DNA from: Bacteroidales bacterium
GTDB lineage: Bacteria > Bacteroidota > Bacteroidia > Bacteroidales > UBA3824
Assembly: GCA_016286055.1 (NCBI GenBank)
Contig: JAEERW010000001.1
Span: 186,001 to 250,000 of the forward strand
DNA: 64,000 nt
Direction: 5' to 3'
Positions 25,532-33,953 of this stretch are shown here, in pieces. The notes beneath the pieces are model-generated. The model was not told the origin of the DNA. It was given only the letters and a program-made list of their open reading frames with translations, and did not search any database. How positions within the stretch are numbered: position 1 is the stretch's first letter; each line of letters begins with the position of its first letter. Made by a program: the position numbers and the translations under genes.

Positions 25532-25702
25532 ATGGCTTATATTATTGTAAAAGAAGAATGTCAGGCTTGCGGTACTTGCAAGGACGAGTGCCCTCAAGAG
25601 GCTATCATGGAAGGCGATGTTTACTCTATCGACCCCGAAAAATGTGTTGAATGCGGCGCATGTGCAGATGTTTGCCCCTGCGGTGCTATCAAACCCGAAT
25701 AA
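25532..25702 (+). CDS. 2[4Fe-4S] ferredoxin
   Basis: A 56-residue ferredoxin. Two CxxCxxCxxxC clusters are complete: CQACGTCKDECP (residues about 10-21) and CVECGACADVCP (about 38-49). The classic clostridial-type length and the pseudo-twofold repeat are kept. It carries low-potential electrons in the cytoplasm, for example for pyruvate:ferredoxin oxidoreductase or Rnf in an anaerobe. It is preceded by its own promoter element and followed by a strong terminator, so it is a single-gene unit and probably well expressed. Confidence 0.97.
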   Translation: MAYIIVKEECQACGTCKDECPQEAIMEGDVYSIDPEKCVECGACADVCPCGAIKPE

Positions 25703-25726
25703 GATTTTTCTTCATTTATTAATTAA

Positions 25727-25760
25727 AAAGCCCGATGTCATTGACATCGGGCTTTGTTGT
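25727..25760. terminator. Strong terminator, bidirectional
   Basis: Perfect 14-bp arms, AAAGCCCGATGTCA and its complement, meet almost without a loop. A/T tracts flank both sides. It ends the ferredoxin gene and the TPM gene that converges from the right. Confidence 0.9.
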
Positions 25761-25782
25761 TTTCGCCTTTGTGTGTATATGC

Positions 25783-27126
25783 TTAGAAGCTTCCGCTTCC
25801 ACCGCCGAACGAACGTCCGCTGGAGCTGCTGTGGCTGCCTCCACCAGAAGATTTTTGGGGTGGGTCGTAGGTCTTGGTGGTGTGGGTGCTTACAAATGTG
25901 TCTTTATTTACAGTTAGACGGAACGAGCCTTCTTTTACATAGTTGGCCGCAGATGTAGCTTTGCGTATGTTCTTGTATTTGCGTTTTTCTATCAATAAGA
26001 GTATAAAGCCCAATATCAGTGAGAATATCGAGCATTTCCACCACGGAAAGGTGATTTCGTATTCGTAGTCTGATTCGTACGAGTCGATAAAGGTGCTGAT
26101 AGCAGTGTAATAATTCTTTGCCGTGAGGTCTGGAGCCATTTTCTCTATGTACGAATTGTAGTTGCGTGAAGCCACATTGTATTTGTCGTGGGGTTTACCA
26201 ACGTCGAGCATCGAGAATTTGCGGTTTTCCATATCAATCACGAGTATAGCTCCGTCGTAGCCCTCTTTTGCTTGAACACCTTTGCCAAAATCGTTGTATT
26301 CATAAAAATCCATCGCAAAGTTTTCGGTAGCAATGTTGCCGTTGCCTGCCACTTTGTTGTTGTGGTTGATGGTTACTACCACCATATCAACATTGTGCTT
26401 GTCGATGAACTGATGTATGCGTTTTTGAAGTTTGGCAATTTCGTTTTCGCTTAGCAGCCCAGCCGCGTCGTACACTTTTACTGCGGTGTCAACGTAGGGA
26501 GTTTCGAGTGCCAACTGAAGTTGCTCTTGTGAAAGTTTGCCTTGAAGAAAAGATTTATATACCAATGGGTTCTGCTCTGTGCGATTGCCTATTGTGTATT
26601 TAGCCCAATTGTCGTCGGGAAGGTCAACGGCTGCAGATTTTTGTGTGTTATTTGACAAACCTTCTAAGGAAGCGTTTTCTGACACAGCCTCGATATACTC
26701 TTGAAAAAATTGTTTTGTTGAGTACGAGTCGCCGAGAGTTTCTAATGCGGCTTCAAAACTGCTTTCGATATTTTCTTCTATGTCTTTGAATGTTCCAGAG
26801 GATGTTATCAAATATGAGTTATCTATGTTGTCAACAAAGAGGATTATGCAGTTTTCGCTGTATGGACTGTCGCGGTAAAAGTCGGGCAAAAAGCCTTTGT
26901 ATACTTGGCAGTCGGTTTCAACTATCAGCACATCGCCGCCTGTTTTGTCTGATAGGTCTTGCAATTGTTGGTTAGTGTTGCTTTCTGTTTGAATATTGCC
27001 GTCTTTGTTAATAAAAACGTATTTTTGATCTTGGGTTACCTGCGGTATTTGTGTTTTGTCGGTTATCTGCGCACTTGCCGCGAGGGTTATCAGCAACGCC
27101 GTTATTAATATGCTAAGTTTTTTCAT
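25783..27126 (-). CDS. TPM-domain membrane protein
   Basis: A 447-residue exported protein with two TPM-type repeats (the psb32/YgcG/MOLO-1 fold): residues about 35-155 and about 215-350 (VYDAAGLLSENEIAKLQKRI, GAILVIDMENRKFSMLDVG). A signal peptide ends near residue 19. A transmembrane helix at about 362-382 anchors it, leaving a cytoplasmic tail that ends in a Gly/Ser-rich segment (SSGGGSHSSSSGRSFGGGSGSF), a usual feature of YgcG-like proteins. The family is linked to photosystem repair or phosphatase activity in plants and is of unclear role in bacteria. It is cotranscribed behind the zinc-ribbon gene, 21 bp downstream. Confidence 0.88.
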   Translation of the reverse strand: MKKLSILITALLITLAASAQITDKTQIPQVTQDQKYVFINKDGNIQTESNTNQQLQDLSDKTGGDVLIVETDCQVYKGFLPDFYRDSPYSENCIILFVDNIDNSYLITSSGTFKDIEENIESSFEAALETLGDSYSTKQFFQEYIEAVSENASLEGLSNNTQKSAAVDLPDDNWAKYTIGNRTEQNPLVYKSFLQGKLSQEQLQLALETPYVDTAVKVYDAAGLLSENEIAKLQKRIHQFIDKHNVDMVVVTINHNNKVAGNGNIATENFAMDFYEYNDFGKGVQAKEGYDGAILVIDMENRKFSMLDVGKPHDKYNVASRNYNSYIEKMAPDLTAKNYYTAISTFIDSYESDYEYEITFPWWKCSIFSLILGFILLLIEKRKYKNIRKATSAANYVKEGSFRLTVNKDTFVSTHTTKTYDPPQKSSGGGSHSSSSGRSFGGGSGSF

Positions 27127-27147
27127 TGTATTTCAGATTATTAGGTT

Positions 27148-28197
27148 TTACATAAATAATAGGTACGATAACCCGCAGACAATTGCCATTGCTATTATTA
27201 CGCGCAATAAGAAAAATCTCCACGCCTTGCCTTTGTCGATGGGAATGTCGCCCACGATGCGTCCGGTCTGACCGTTCATAGCAAACGTGTACATCTTGTC
27301 TTTAATCTTGGTGTTGAGCATCCATACAGGCAACATTGCGTAGCGTATGCCTGTGAAAACTGTGTTTTTCTGTTCCTGAGCTCCTATGAGCGAACCTCTG
27401 ATAGTGCCGTAGAGCGATGCCATAAGTGAGTTGCCCATACGAAGCTGTGCACGTTCCTTATCTTCTTCGGGTCCTACGTCGTATTTTTCTGCTAAAAATC
27501 CAGATAGAAACGAGTAGTTGAACGGTTGAAACTCTTTGAAATCAAATGGTTCTATTGAGTCCATGGTGTCATCGTCGAATTTTTTGCTACCATCGGCGGG
27601 TACTTTTTCAAAACTGATGTCGCCAGCGCGTTCCACATGGTAGATGTCGGTTTTGGTGTAACGGTAGTCACCGCTGCGCCACGAGGTTATGTCGTGACGT
27701 TCGCCAGTGAGAAATCCACGTGAATTGCCGTCGTATAGCCAAAACGGAATGTATACGCCTGTGATTTTTTCGATGTTCTCTTTTTTGCCAAACTCATCGG
27801 GGGCAAGGTGCTTGCCTTTGCGGTAGTTGTTGTAGGCGTTGATGGCGTCTTGCTTAGTGGTTTTGAATGGGATGATGAGTTCAGGGCGGAACTTGCCTTC
27901 CAAACGGCTTTTCATAATGCCCGCGCTACCGCAGTACACGCAAAATGTGGCGGCGGTGTTTTCGTCGGTAACCATCTCTGCACCACAGTTTTGGCAATGG
28001 AAGAGGTTGAGTTCGGGTTGTTGTTCGATGTCTTCCTGAACTTGGGTTTGGGTATCCTCTGCGGAATCTTGCGTTATTTTAAAAATTTCTTCTTGGGTAA
28101 ATGCCGTCCCGCAAAACTCGCATTTAAAGTTTTGAGTCTCTGCTGTAAATTGCAGGTTAGATCCGCAGGTTGGACATTTTAGTACGGTTGTATCCAT
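27148..28197 (-). CDS. Zinc-ribbon protein with C-terminal membrane helix
   Basis: A 349-residue protein. Two zinc-ribbon pairs are at the N-terminus: CPTCG/CEFCG (about residues 8-30) and CQNCG/CVYCG (about 69-93). They are followed by a long conserved region (FRPELIIPFKTTKQDAINAY, YIPFWLYDG) and a C-terminal transmembrane helix (about 328-347). This is the arrangement of TFIIB-type-zinc-ribbon membrane proteins that commonly sit beside TPM-domain genes. The biochemical role is unknown. The genomic pairing suggests the two form one membrane complex (inference). Confidence 0.85.
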   Translation of the reverse strand: MDTTVLKCPTCGSNLQFTAETQNFKCEFCGTAFTQEEIFKITQDSAEDTQTQVQEDIEQQPELNLFHCQNCGAEMVTDENTAATFCVYCGSAGIMKSRLEGKFRPELIIPFKTTKQDAINAYNNYRKGKHLAPDEFGKKENIEKITGVYIPFWLYDGNSRGFLTGERHDITSWRSGDYRYTKTDIYHVERAGDISFEKVPADGSKKFDDDTMDSIEPFDFKEFQPFNYSFLSGFLAEKYDVGPEEDKERAQLRMGNSLMASLYGTIRGSLIGAQEQKNTVFTGIRYAMLPVWMLNTKIKDKMYTFAMNGQTGRIVGDIPIDKGKAWRFFLLRVIIAMAIVCGLSYLLFM

Positions 28198-28283
28198 GTA
28201 TAAAGGTTTTAAAATGTTTTGCGTAAAGATAATGATTTTTTTTATAACAAGTAAATTTTTAGCAATATTTGTTCCATTAAACC

Positions 28284-28322
28284 AAAAAAGCGAATTATCT
28301 TGCTGATAATCCGCTTTTTTTT
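28284..28322. terminator. Terminator for the M56 peptidase gene
   Basis: AAAAAAGCG-x-ATTATC and GATAAT-x-CGCTTTTTT arms with one mismatch and a 5-nt loop. It lies just beyond the stop at 28342 on the minus strand. Confidence 0.8.
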
Positions 28323-28341
28323 AGTTTGCCTTTAATTTTTC

Positions 28342-29592
28342 TTAATTGTCGGCTGAAGGGTTGGCTTCTGCAAGTTTAAACATAATAGGTATTTGCATAC
28401 TAACATTCACTGGTTTTCCTCCTTGATGTCCGGGAGTCCATTCTGGGAGATTTTCAACCACTTTGACGGCCTCTTGGTCAAGAATGGGGTCTACGCTGCG
28501 GAGAATATTCACATCTTGTACCTTGCCTTCTGCGTTGACCACAAATCTCAAGTAGACAGTTCCTTCGATGTCTTTATTCTTAGCTTCTTCGGGATATTTG
28601 ACGTTTTCGGCGATGTACATTAACAAAGCTTTATCTCCGCCAGGAAATTCTGGCATTTCTTCTACGATTACATACGGTTCATCTTGGTTTGTAAAAGATT
28701 TTTCATTAACTTTGTCGTCGTTAGATAGCAACATTGAGTTGTTGCAATTGGCGAATGTTACAGTAAGACACGCTGTTACTGCAATCGGAAGCAATACCTT
28801 GAAAGCCGCCGATTTTGATGATTTTTTACTTGACATCATAGCTATTCTTTTTTTTAAGTTACTGTGATTTAGGCTGCTGACTACTGAACTCCAATTCCTG
28901 CCGGCAGCCTTTTTTATTAATAATATTTGATAGTTTTTTGCATTAATGCCAGAATTTACCACTGCTGCGTCGGCCTGAAACTCGTGCACCGAACGCAATT
29001 CGCGTCTGAAAAGCCATATCACAGGGTTGAACCACTGTAAACAGCATAATAAGTCGATGAATATCAGGTCGATAGTGTGATGATAGTGTATGTGCGCCAT
29101 CTCGTGGGTGAGTATTTCGCGGGGATTGTTGCGGTAGTCGTTGGAGTTGATAAATATGTATTTTAGCCAACTTATTGGCGACTTAACCGATTCTGATACA
29201 ATGAGATCTGTGCCTTTCTCGATTTCAATCTTCCTGTTGCGTGCCGCCTTGACTATAATGGCGGCTGTGGAGATAATTAATCTAAGGAAAAATACCGACG
29301 CACCTATTAATATGATGTACGTAAGAACGTCGGTATATGATATATTGTTGACAAAGTTGCCGTTTACTATCACTGCGCCAAGTTCGATAACGGTTTCGGA
29401 AATCTCACTTTCGGTCTCAAAGGTAAGAAAATCAGGTAGTTTTACCAATGGGAGTACAAACGACAGCGTAACTGCCGAAAGGATAGCCGCACGATTGCGC
29501 GCGTGAAATGAGTCTTTGCTCAGAAACAATTTGTAACTGATAAATACTACTGTAAGTGTCAGCGCTACTTGAAAACAATATACCGGTTCCAT
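28342..29592 (-). CDS. M56 (BlaR1-like) membrane peptidase with TonB C-terminal domain
   Basis: A 416-residue protein. N-terminal membrane helices (about 1-115) surround a zinc-peptidase site HEMAHIHYHH, followed by VHEFQADAAVV, as in BlaR1/MecR1 sensors. A further helix (about 270-290) leads to a periplasmic domain. Residues about 310-405 match the TonB C-terminal fold (GDKALLMYIAENVKYPEEA, GTVYLRFVVNAEGKVQDV), with the usual Pro-x-x-Ala and Val-x-Gly pattern. The start at 29592 is favoured because a perfect promoter lies just upstream. Normally a BlaI repressor gene precedes such a gene; none is present here. It may sense cell-wall stress or energise a TonB-like function. Confidence 0.9.
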   Translation of the reverse strand: MEPVYCFQVALTLTVVFISYKLFLSKDSFHARNRAAILSAVTLSFVLPLVKLPDFLTFETESEISETVIELGAVIVNGNFVNNISYTDVLTYIILIGASVFFLRLIISTAAIIVKAARNRKIEIEKGTDLIVSESVKSPISWLKYIFINSNDYRNNPREILTHEMAHIHYHHTIDLIFIDLLCCLQWFNPVIWLFRRELRSVHEFQADAAVVNSGINAKNYQILLIKKAAGRNWSSVVSSLNHSNLKKRIAMMSSKKSSKSAAFKVLLPIAVTACLTVTFANCNNSMLLSNDDKVNEKSFTNQDEPYVIVEEMPEFPGGDKALLMYIAENVKYPEEAKNKDIEGTVYLRFVVNAEGKVQDVNILRSVDPILDQEAVKVVENLPEWTPGHQGGKPVNVSMQIPIMFKLAEANPSADN

Positions 29593-29634
29593 ATTTTTAT
29601 TGTTTATTACTGGTTTTTGTTTTTTATTACGCTG

Positions 29635-29666
29635 CAAATATAAAACATAAAAAAATAACTTCCAAC
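29635..29666 (-). promoter_or_regulatory. Promoter for the M56 peptidase gene
   Basis: On the minus strand a TTGG-type -33 box (29662-29665 region) is separated by 20 bp from TATATTTG at 29635-29642, 43 bp before the ATG at 29592. Confidence 0.6.
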
Positions 29667-29764
29667 TATTTTTAGTAGTTTTTTAACTATTTTTTTTAGT
29701 TTTCTTAAAAACGTGTCGAGAAATTGTTGTGAGTAGGGTTAATAATCGCCGTCTGAGTCAGACA

Positions 29765-30058
29765 CCTTTATATATATATACAGTGTATTTGCCTGCGGCG
29801 AGTTTTTCGGTAGATACTGTTAATGCAATTGATGTGGGGTCGTTAGAGCCGCTTTGTCTGTTTTACATCTGTAAGTTTCACGGTAACAGTAGCCGAAGTT
29901 GAGAGTTCACCGTCGGAAACTTGAACCTTAAATATCCACGTCGGCTTGGTTTCAAAATCAAGAGTGCTACCATCTGTAATGACAAGTTCATTTGTATTAT
30001 ATTTGAATTTGAACGGCACACCCGTAGTTACAATATTGAAAAATTCCTTATCCCCATA
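29765..30058 (-). pseudogene. Remnant of a cadherin-like repeat protein
   Basis: Two out-of-frame pieces read as protein. From about 30058 down to a TAA at 29843 the frame encodes a cadherin-like strand set: VPFKFKYNTNELVI, a Leu-Asp-Phe-Glu core, WIFKVQVSDGELSTSATV and VKLTDV. After a frameshift the next frame reads SNDPTSIALTVSTEKLAAGKYT before stopping near 29765. There is no start codon or intact frame. It begins directly at the feoAB stop, so a larger gene was probably deleted here. The remaining bases to 29667 are AT-rich with nothing recognised. Confidence 0.55.
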
Positions 30059-32537
30059 TCATATTCACCACCCAAGCCACTATCCACGCTAATGCTACGC
30101 TGTAACCTATTGAGAGCCACATCCATTTGCGAGAGCCAGTTTCTTTGCGGATGGCTACGGCGGTGGCTATGCAGGGCATATAGATGAGCACAAAGAGCAT
30201 AAAGCCGTAGGCTTGCGCAGGGGTGAGAGGGTCGGTGGAGGTGTCGCTCACAAGTTTTTCGGATAGCGAGGCTGTGTCTTCGCCGTCGCCGTGGTAGAGC
30301 ACGCCCATTGTGGATACCACTATCTCTTTGGCGGCTACGCCGGTGATGATGCTTACGCCCATTTTCCAATTGAAACCGAGGGGCGCGATTACAGGTTCGA
30401 TAAATTTGCCGAGGCGTCCTATTATGCTGCCTTCTTGATGTGCGTAGGCAAGTTCTATTTCGAGTTCTGCCACAAGCGAATCGTTGCCCTGTGCCTGTGC
30501 TATCTGAGCCTCTATGCGGTCGGTTTCTTCGGTGTGCTGCGGAAAATATCCAAGCACCCAAATTATTATAGATGCTATCAATATTACGCCACCCATTTTT
30601 TTAAGATACTGCTGAGCCTTTTCCCACATGTGTTTTAATACGCTGCGGACGGTGGGGAAGCGGTAGGGGGGAAGTTCCATTACAAAAGGTGCGTCCTGAC
30701 TTTTGAATGTGGTTTTGCGCAAAAGTATGGCTGTTAGTCCGGCTATAAGCACACCCACGCCATATACGCTGAACGTTACCAAGCCCTGATGGTTGGCAAA
30801 AAACGCTCCTGCCATTACTGCATACACAGGCAGACGCGCCGAGCAACTCATATAAGGATTTATAAGCGTGGTGAGAAGCCGGTCTGAACGGTTTTCGAGC
30901 GTGCGTGTTGCCATTACTGCGGGTACGTTGCAGCCAAAGCCCATTATCAAGGGGATAAACGATTTGCCGTGCAGACCAATGTTGTGCATTATACGGTCGG
31001 TGAGAAATGCCACACGAGCCATATATCCGCTGTCTTCCATTATTGAGATAAACATAAACAAGAGCACAATGTTTGGCAAAAAGACAATTACGCCGCCCAC
31101 GCCGCCGATTATGCCGTCGCAGATGAGGTCTTTGAGCGCACCGTCGGGCAGAACACCGTGCATTAGGTCGCCGAGAAATTCCACGCCCGATTCGATCCAT
31201 TGCATAGGGTAGTCGCCGAGGATAAACGTTACCTCAAACATTAAGAAAATGATTAATAAGAAAATAGGCATACCCCAGATGCGGTGGGTAAGCACACGGT
31301 CGATACGGTCGGTAAACTTGCGGGTGTCGGTGTGCCCCACGGTGTAAGTCTCTTTGAGCGCGCCGGCTATAAAACCGTAACGGGTGTCGGTGATGAGGCT
31401 TTCGGTGTCGTTTTTGTAAGCATCTTCGAGCGATGCAATCTGACGGTCGGTTTCTTCGATAATGCAACTTGGCGCATCGGTGTGGGTGGTGCGGTGCTCG
31501 TTGGTTTCAAATCCCCCTTTGTAGGTATTGTGGCTGTGCTCGCCCTCGATGGTGTTGGTAAGCACTATTTTTTTGATGTCGGCATCCTTCTCCAAGAGTT
31601 TCAGAGCCATAAAGCGCGACGGAATACGCGACAAAATGGCGTTGTCGTTGTGGATAAATATCTTTTCTTGAATCTCTTTGATGGAGTTTTCGATGTCGTG
31701 ACCGTAGTTGATGTGTATGTGGCGGATTGTGGGCGACTTATCTTCAAAAGCGCGTATCACGGTGTCGAACAGCACGCCAAAACCGCGCCCCTTGTTGCTT
31801 ACCACTGGCACAAATGGAATGCCGAGCATACGCCCGAGCGAGATGTAGTCGAGTTTGTCGCCGCGAGCCTCCACTTCGTCGTACATATTGAGCGCCACAA
31901 CCACCTTTACGTCAAGGTCGATAAGTTGCGTGGTGAGGTAGAGGTTACGTTCTATGTTCGACGCATCTACCATATTTATAATCACATCGGGATTTTGCTC
32001 GGTGATAAATTTGCGCACGTAGATTTCTTCGGCAGAATATGCTGTAAGCGAGTAGGTTCCAGGCAAGTCGGTGATGTTGATGGTGTAACCCTCGTATTCA
32101 AATTTGGCTGTTTTGGCATCAACGGTAACGCCAGAGTAGTTGCCCACGCGCTCTTTGCTGCCCGAAGCGTAGTTGTAGAAAGTGGTTTTGCCGCAGTTGG
32201 GATTACCCACAAGAGCCACATTGACAATGCGTCCGTGGTCTTCCACCTCGTTTTTGATAACCTCCTCGATAGTAAGGTTTTCGGTTTGGTTGGCGGCAGC
32301 CTCCACAATATGTTCCATCGATACCACCTCAATCATTTCGGCCTCCTTGCGGCGGAGCGACAGGTGGTAGCCCATAATTTCGTATTCGATAGGGTCGTTG
32401 AGGGGAGCCTGTTTGATAACGTGGACGGTTTTGCCCTTAACAAAACCCATTTCCATTACTCTTTTGCGGAATGTTCCGCGTCCTTTGATTTTGGTTATTA
32501 CGGCCTTTTGGTCGATTTCTACTTCGCTTAGGTTCAT
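30048..32537 (-). CDS. feoB: FeoA-FeoB fusion ferrous iron transporter
   Basis: An 829-residue inner-membrane iron(II) importer. Residues about 1-75 are a FeoA-like SH3 domain (KGRGTFRKRVMEMGFVKG). The G-domain follows: GNPNCGKTTFYN (111-122), the ERVGNYSGVTVD switch, DLPGTYSL, and a NMYDE motif for guanine. The C-terminal membrane part carries two Gate motifs; FIPLIMGFGCNVPAVMATR contains the conserved Cys. The start at 32537 is supported by a promoter ending 24 bp upstream. Fusion of FeoA to FeoB is a known Bacteroidota arrangement. No Fur box was identified. Confidence 0.96.
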   Translation of the reverse strand: MNLSEVEIDQKAVITKIKGRGTFRKRVMEMGFVKGKTVHVIKQAPLNDPIEYEIMGYHLSLRRKEAEMIEVVSMEHIVEAAANQTENLTIEEVIKNEVEDHGRIVNVALVGNPNCGKTTFYNYASGSKERVGNYSGVTVDAKTAKFEYEGYTINITDLPGTYSLTAYSAEEIYVRKFITEQNPDVIINMVDASNIERNLYLTTQLIDLDVKVVVALNMYDEVEARGDKLDYISLGRMLGIPFVPVVSNKGRGFGVLFDTVIRAFEDKSPTIRHIHINYGHDIENSIKEIQEKIFIHNDNAILSRIPSRFMALKLLEKDADIKKIVLTNTIEGEHSHNTYKGGFETNEHRTTHTDAPSCIIEETDRQIASLEDAYKNDTESLITDTRYGFIAGALKETYTVGHTDTRKFTDRIDRVLTHRIWGMPIFLLIIFLMFEVTFILGDYPMQWIESGVEFLGDLMHGVLPDGALKDLICDGIIGGVGGVIVFLPNIVLLFMFISIMEDSGYMARVAFLTDRIMHNIGLHGKSFIPLIMGFGCNVPAVMATRTLENRSDRLLTTLINPYMSCSARLPVYAVMAGAFFANHQGLVTFSVYGVGVLIAGLTAILLRKTTFKSQDAPFVMELPPYRFPTVRSVLKHMWEKAQQYLKKMGGVILIASIIIWVLGYFPQHTEETDRIEAQIAQAQGNDSLVAELEIELAYAHQEGSIIGRLGKFIEPVIAPLGFNWKMGVSIITGVAAKEIVVSTMGVLYHGDGEDTASLSEKLVSDTSTDPLTPAQAYGFMLFVLIYMPCIATAVAIRKETGSRKWMWLSIGYSVALAWIVAWVVNMIWG

Positions 32538-32561
32538 TTTTACAGCATTATTTTCAAGGTG

Positions 32562-32592
32562 CAAAAATAGCGATAATTGAGCGTAAGGCAAT
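32562..32592 (-). promoter_or_regulatory. Promoter for feoAB
   Basis: On the minus strand ATTG at about 32589-32592, a 19-bp spacer and TATTTTTG (32562-32569). Transcription would start about 18 bp before the feoAB ATG. Confidence 0.65.
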
Positions 32593-32616
32593 ACCTAAAA
32601 AAGGGGATTTTTTTGT

Positions 32617-32647
32617 TTTGCATAATCTCAATTCTTTTATACCTTTG
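32617..32647 (+). promoter_or_regulatory. Consensus promoter, upstream member of a tandem pair
   Basis: TTTG (32617-32620), a 19-bp spacer and TACCTTTG (32640-32647). The match is perfect, yet the next gene starts 115 bp away, behind a second promoter. Confidence 0.7.
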
Positions 32648-32709
32648 CCAAAATTCAACAAAAAAATTCAAAAACTGATTAAAGATAATAACCTTAATAA
32701 TATATTAGT

Positions 32710-32740
32710 TTTGCTTTTTTATTACAATTCGTTATTTTTG
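32710..32740 (+). promoter_or_regulatory. Consensus promoter for the 76-residue protein and queE
   Basis: TTTG (32710-32713), a 19-bp spacer and TATTTTTG (32733-32740), 22 bp before the ATG at 32762. Confidence 0.75.
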
Positions 32741-32761
32741 CAAAAAGTTTAATTTGATTTT

Positions 32762-32992
32762 ATGGAAGTTTCAGTAGGTCTTAACGCAGCGCAGATGGAT
32801 TTTTTGCGTCTTTTGGGTCATTTTAAAACGGAGGATCAAGTAGCAGAATTACGCAAAGTGGTCTGCGATTATTACGCCCGCAAAATAGATGACGCAATTG
32901 ACCAATTATGGGACGAAGGTAAATGGGATAATCAAAAAAACGAGGCAATCCTTAAAGAACATTTACGTACACCATATAAATATGTGGATTAA
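32762..32992 (+). CDS. Small antitoxin-like protein
   Basis: A 76-residue, mostly helical, acidic protein (AQMDFLRLLGHF, VAELRKVVCDYYARKIDDAIDQLWDEG, EHLRTPYKY). The Leu-Trp-Asp-Glu-Gly then His-x-Arg-Thr-Pro-Tyr ending resembles small Bacteroidales proteins that often precede a PIN- or RelE-type toxin; this resemblance is from memory. No toxin gene follows. Instead queE starts 37 bp downstream. It may be an orphan antitoxin or a small regulator. Two perfect promoters upstream show that the gene is real and expressed. Confidence 0.75.
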   Translation: MEVSVGLNAAQMDFLRLLGHFKTEDQVAELRKVVCDYYARKIDDAIDQLWDEGKWDNQKNEAILKEHLRTPYKYVD

Positions 32993-33029
32993 AACAATTT
33001 TTGAATATCCTTCAAAGCAACAATTAATT

Positions 33030-33644
33030 ATGGCAACAGACAATCATATTCTACTCCCCATTATCGAAGAATTTTACTCCATTCAAGGTGAAGGCATTAA
33101 TTCCGGAAGCGCGGCGTATTTTGTAAGGCTTGCGGGATGCGATGTAAAATGTCCGTGGTGCGATACCAAGCAGTCGTGGAATGAGAATAATGCTAAACTC
33201 TGCTCTGTGGACGATATTGCAGCACGTGCCGCCGCTAACCCTTCGCCTAATGTGGTTATCACAGGCGGAGAACCACTTATGCATAATCTTGCCCCTTTGT
33301 GCGAACGTTTAGAACAAAAATGCCTCTCGGTGTGGCTCGAAACATCAGGCACTCATCATATTACTGGTAGTTTTGATTGGATTTGCCTTTCGCCCAAAAA
33401 ACATCATCCTCCATTAGACGAGGTTTTGGAGCAGGCGAATGAACTAAAAGTGGTAATCTCCTCTGCCGACGACTTTGCTTTTGCCGAACAATGCGCCGCC
33501 AAAGCCGCTGCCGAATGTGTGCTTGTGCTTCAACCCGAATGGGACAGCCGTCAGCAATCTATACAATTGATATTCGATTATGTGCTCAAACATCCCGTGT
33601 GGAAGGTTAGCGCACAGATGCATAAGTATATAGGAGTGAGGTAG
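33030..33644 (+). CDS. queE: 7-carboxy-7-deazaguanine synthase
   Basis: A 204-residue radical-SAM enzyme that converts carboxy-tetrahydropterin to CDG in queuosine synthesis. Seen: the N-terminal EEFYSIQGEGINSG substrate segment, the cluster motif CDVKCPWCDTKQSW (Cx3Cx2C), VVITGGEPLMH for SAM, WLETSGTHH, and ICLSPKKHH. The ATG at 33030 gives the normal family N-terminus; upstream in-frame codons lie in the preceding gene. FolE at the left of the window makes the shared pterin precursor, but queC and queD are not in this window. Confidence 0.95.
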   Translation: MATDNHILLPIIEEFYSIQGEGINSGSAAYFVRLAGCDVKCPWCDTKQSWNENNAKLCSVDDIAARAAANPSPNVVITGGEPLMHNLAPLCERLEQKCLSVWLETSGTHHITGSFDWICLSPKKHHPPLDEVLEQANELKVVISSADDFAFAEQCAAKAAAECVLVLQPEWDSRQQSIQLIFDYVLKHPVWKVSAQMHKYIGVR

Positions 33645-33647
33645 GGT

Positions 33648-33953
33648 CTATTCCATCTCAGCCAGCACAAAGTTTTTGCCTACATCTTCGCCTTCGGATA
33701 CGTTGATGGTTTTGATAGTGCCGGAGGTTTGGGCGTAGATAACGTTGCGCATTTTCATTGCTTCGTATACAAACAGACGGTCGCCCGGCTTTATCTGCTG
33801 TCCGGGGGTGATGAATATCTTGGTGATTTTGCCCGGCATCTGCAATACAACACGATTGTAGACAGGCTTTTGCCACGGCCGACGGTTTTTAAACTTCTCC
33901 GTCAGCGTGGTTTTATAGTCTGTGCCGCCTATGGTTAGTAATTCGTAATTCAT
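33648..33953 (-). CDS. Biotin carboxyl carrier protein subunit (MmdC-like)
   Basis: About 101 residues from the ATG at 33953. The biotinyl domain is clear: VVLQMPGKITKIFITPGQQIKPGDRLFVYEAMKM with the biotin-accepting Lys in EAMKM, then GTIKTINVSEGEDV. The N-terminus is short and lacks the Pro/Ala-rich linker of many carriers. The first codons (MNYELL) are themselves part of the upstream minisatellite, so the exact start is uncertain; a TTG ten codons earlier is possible. It is the last gene of the operon after mmdA and carries CO2 for the carboxyltransferase. Confidence 0.9.
   Translation of the reverse strand: MNYELLTIGGTDYKTTLTEKFKNRRPWQKPVYNRVVLQMPGKITKIFITPGQQIKPGDRLFVYEAMKMRNVIYAQTSGTIKTINVSEGEDVGKNFVLAEME

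Noticed and set aside
29843-30058. Intact small gene downstream of feoAB
   Set aside because: No start codon and a frameshift break the cadherin-like reading, so it is listed as a remnant.
31284-32531. 415-codon plus-strand frame opposite feoAB
   Set aside because: It is antisense to a complete, motif-rich FeoB; the translation is Val/Phe/His-rich with no domain, a mirror of the GTPase codons.
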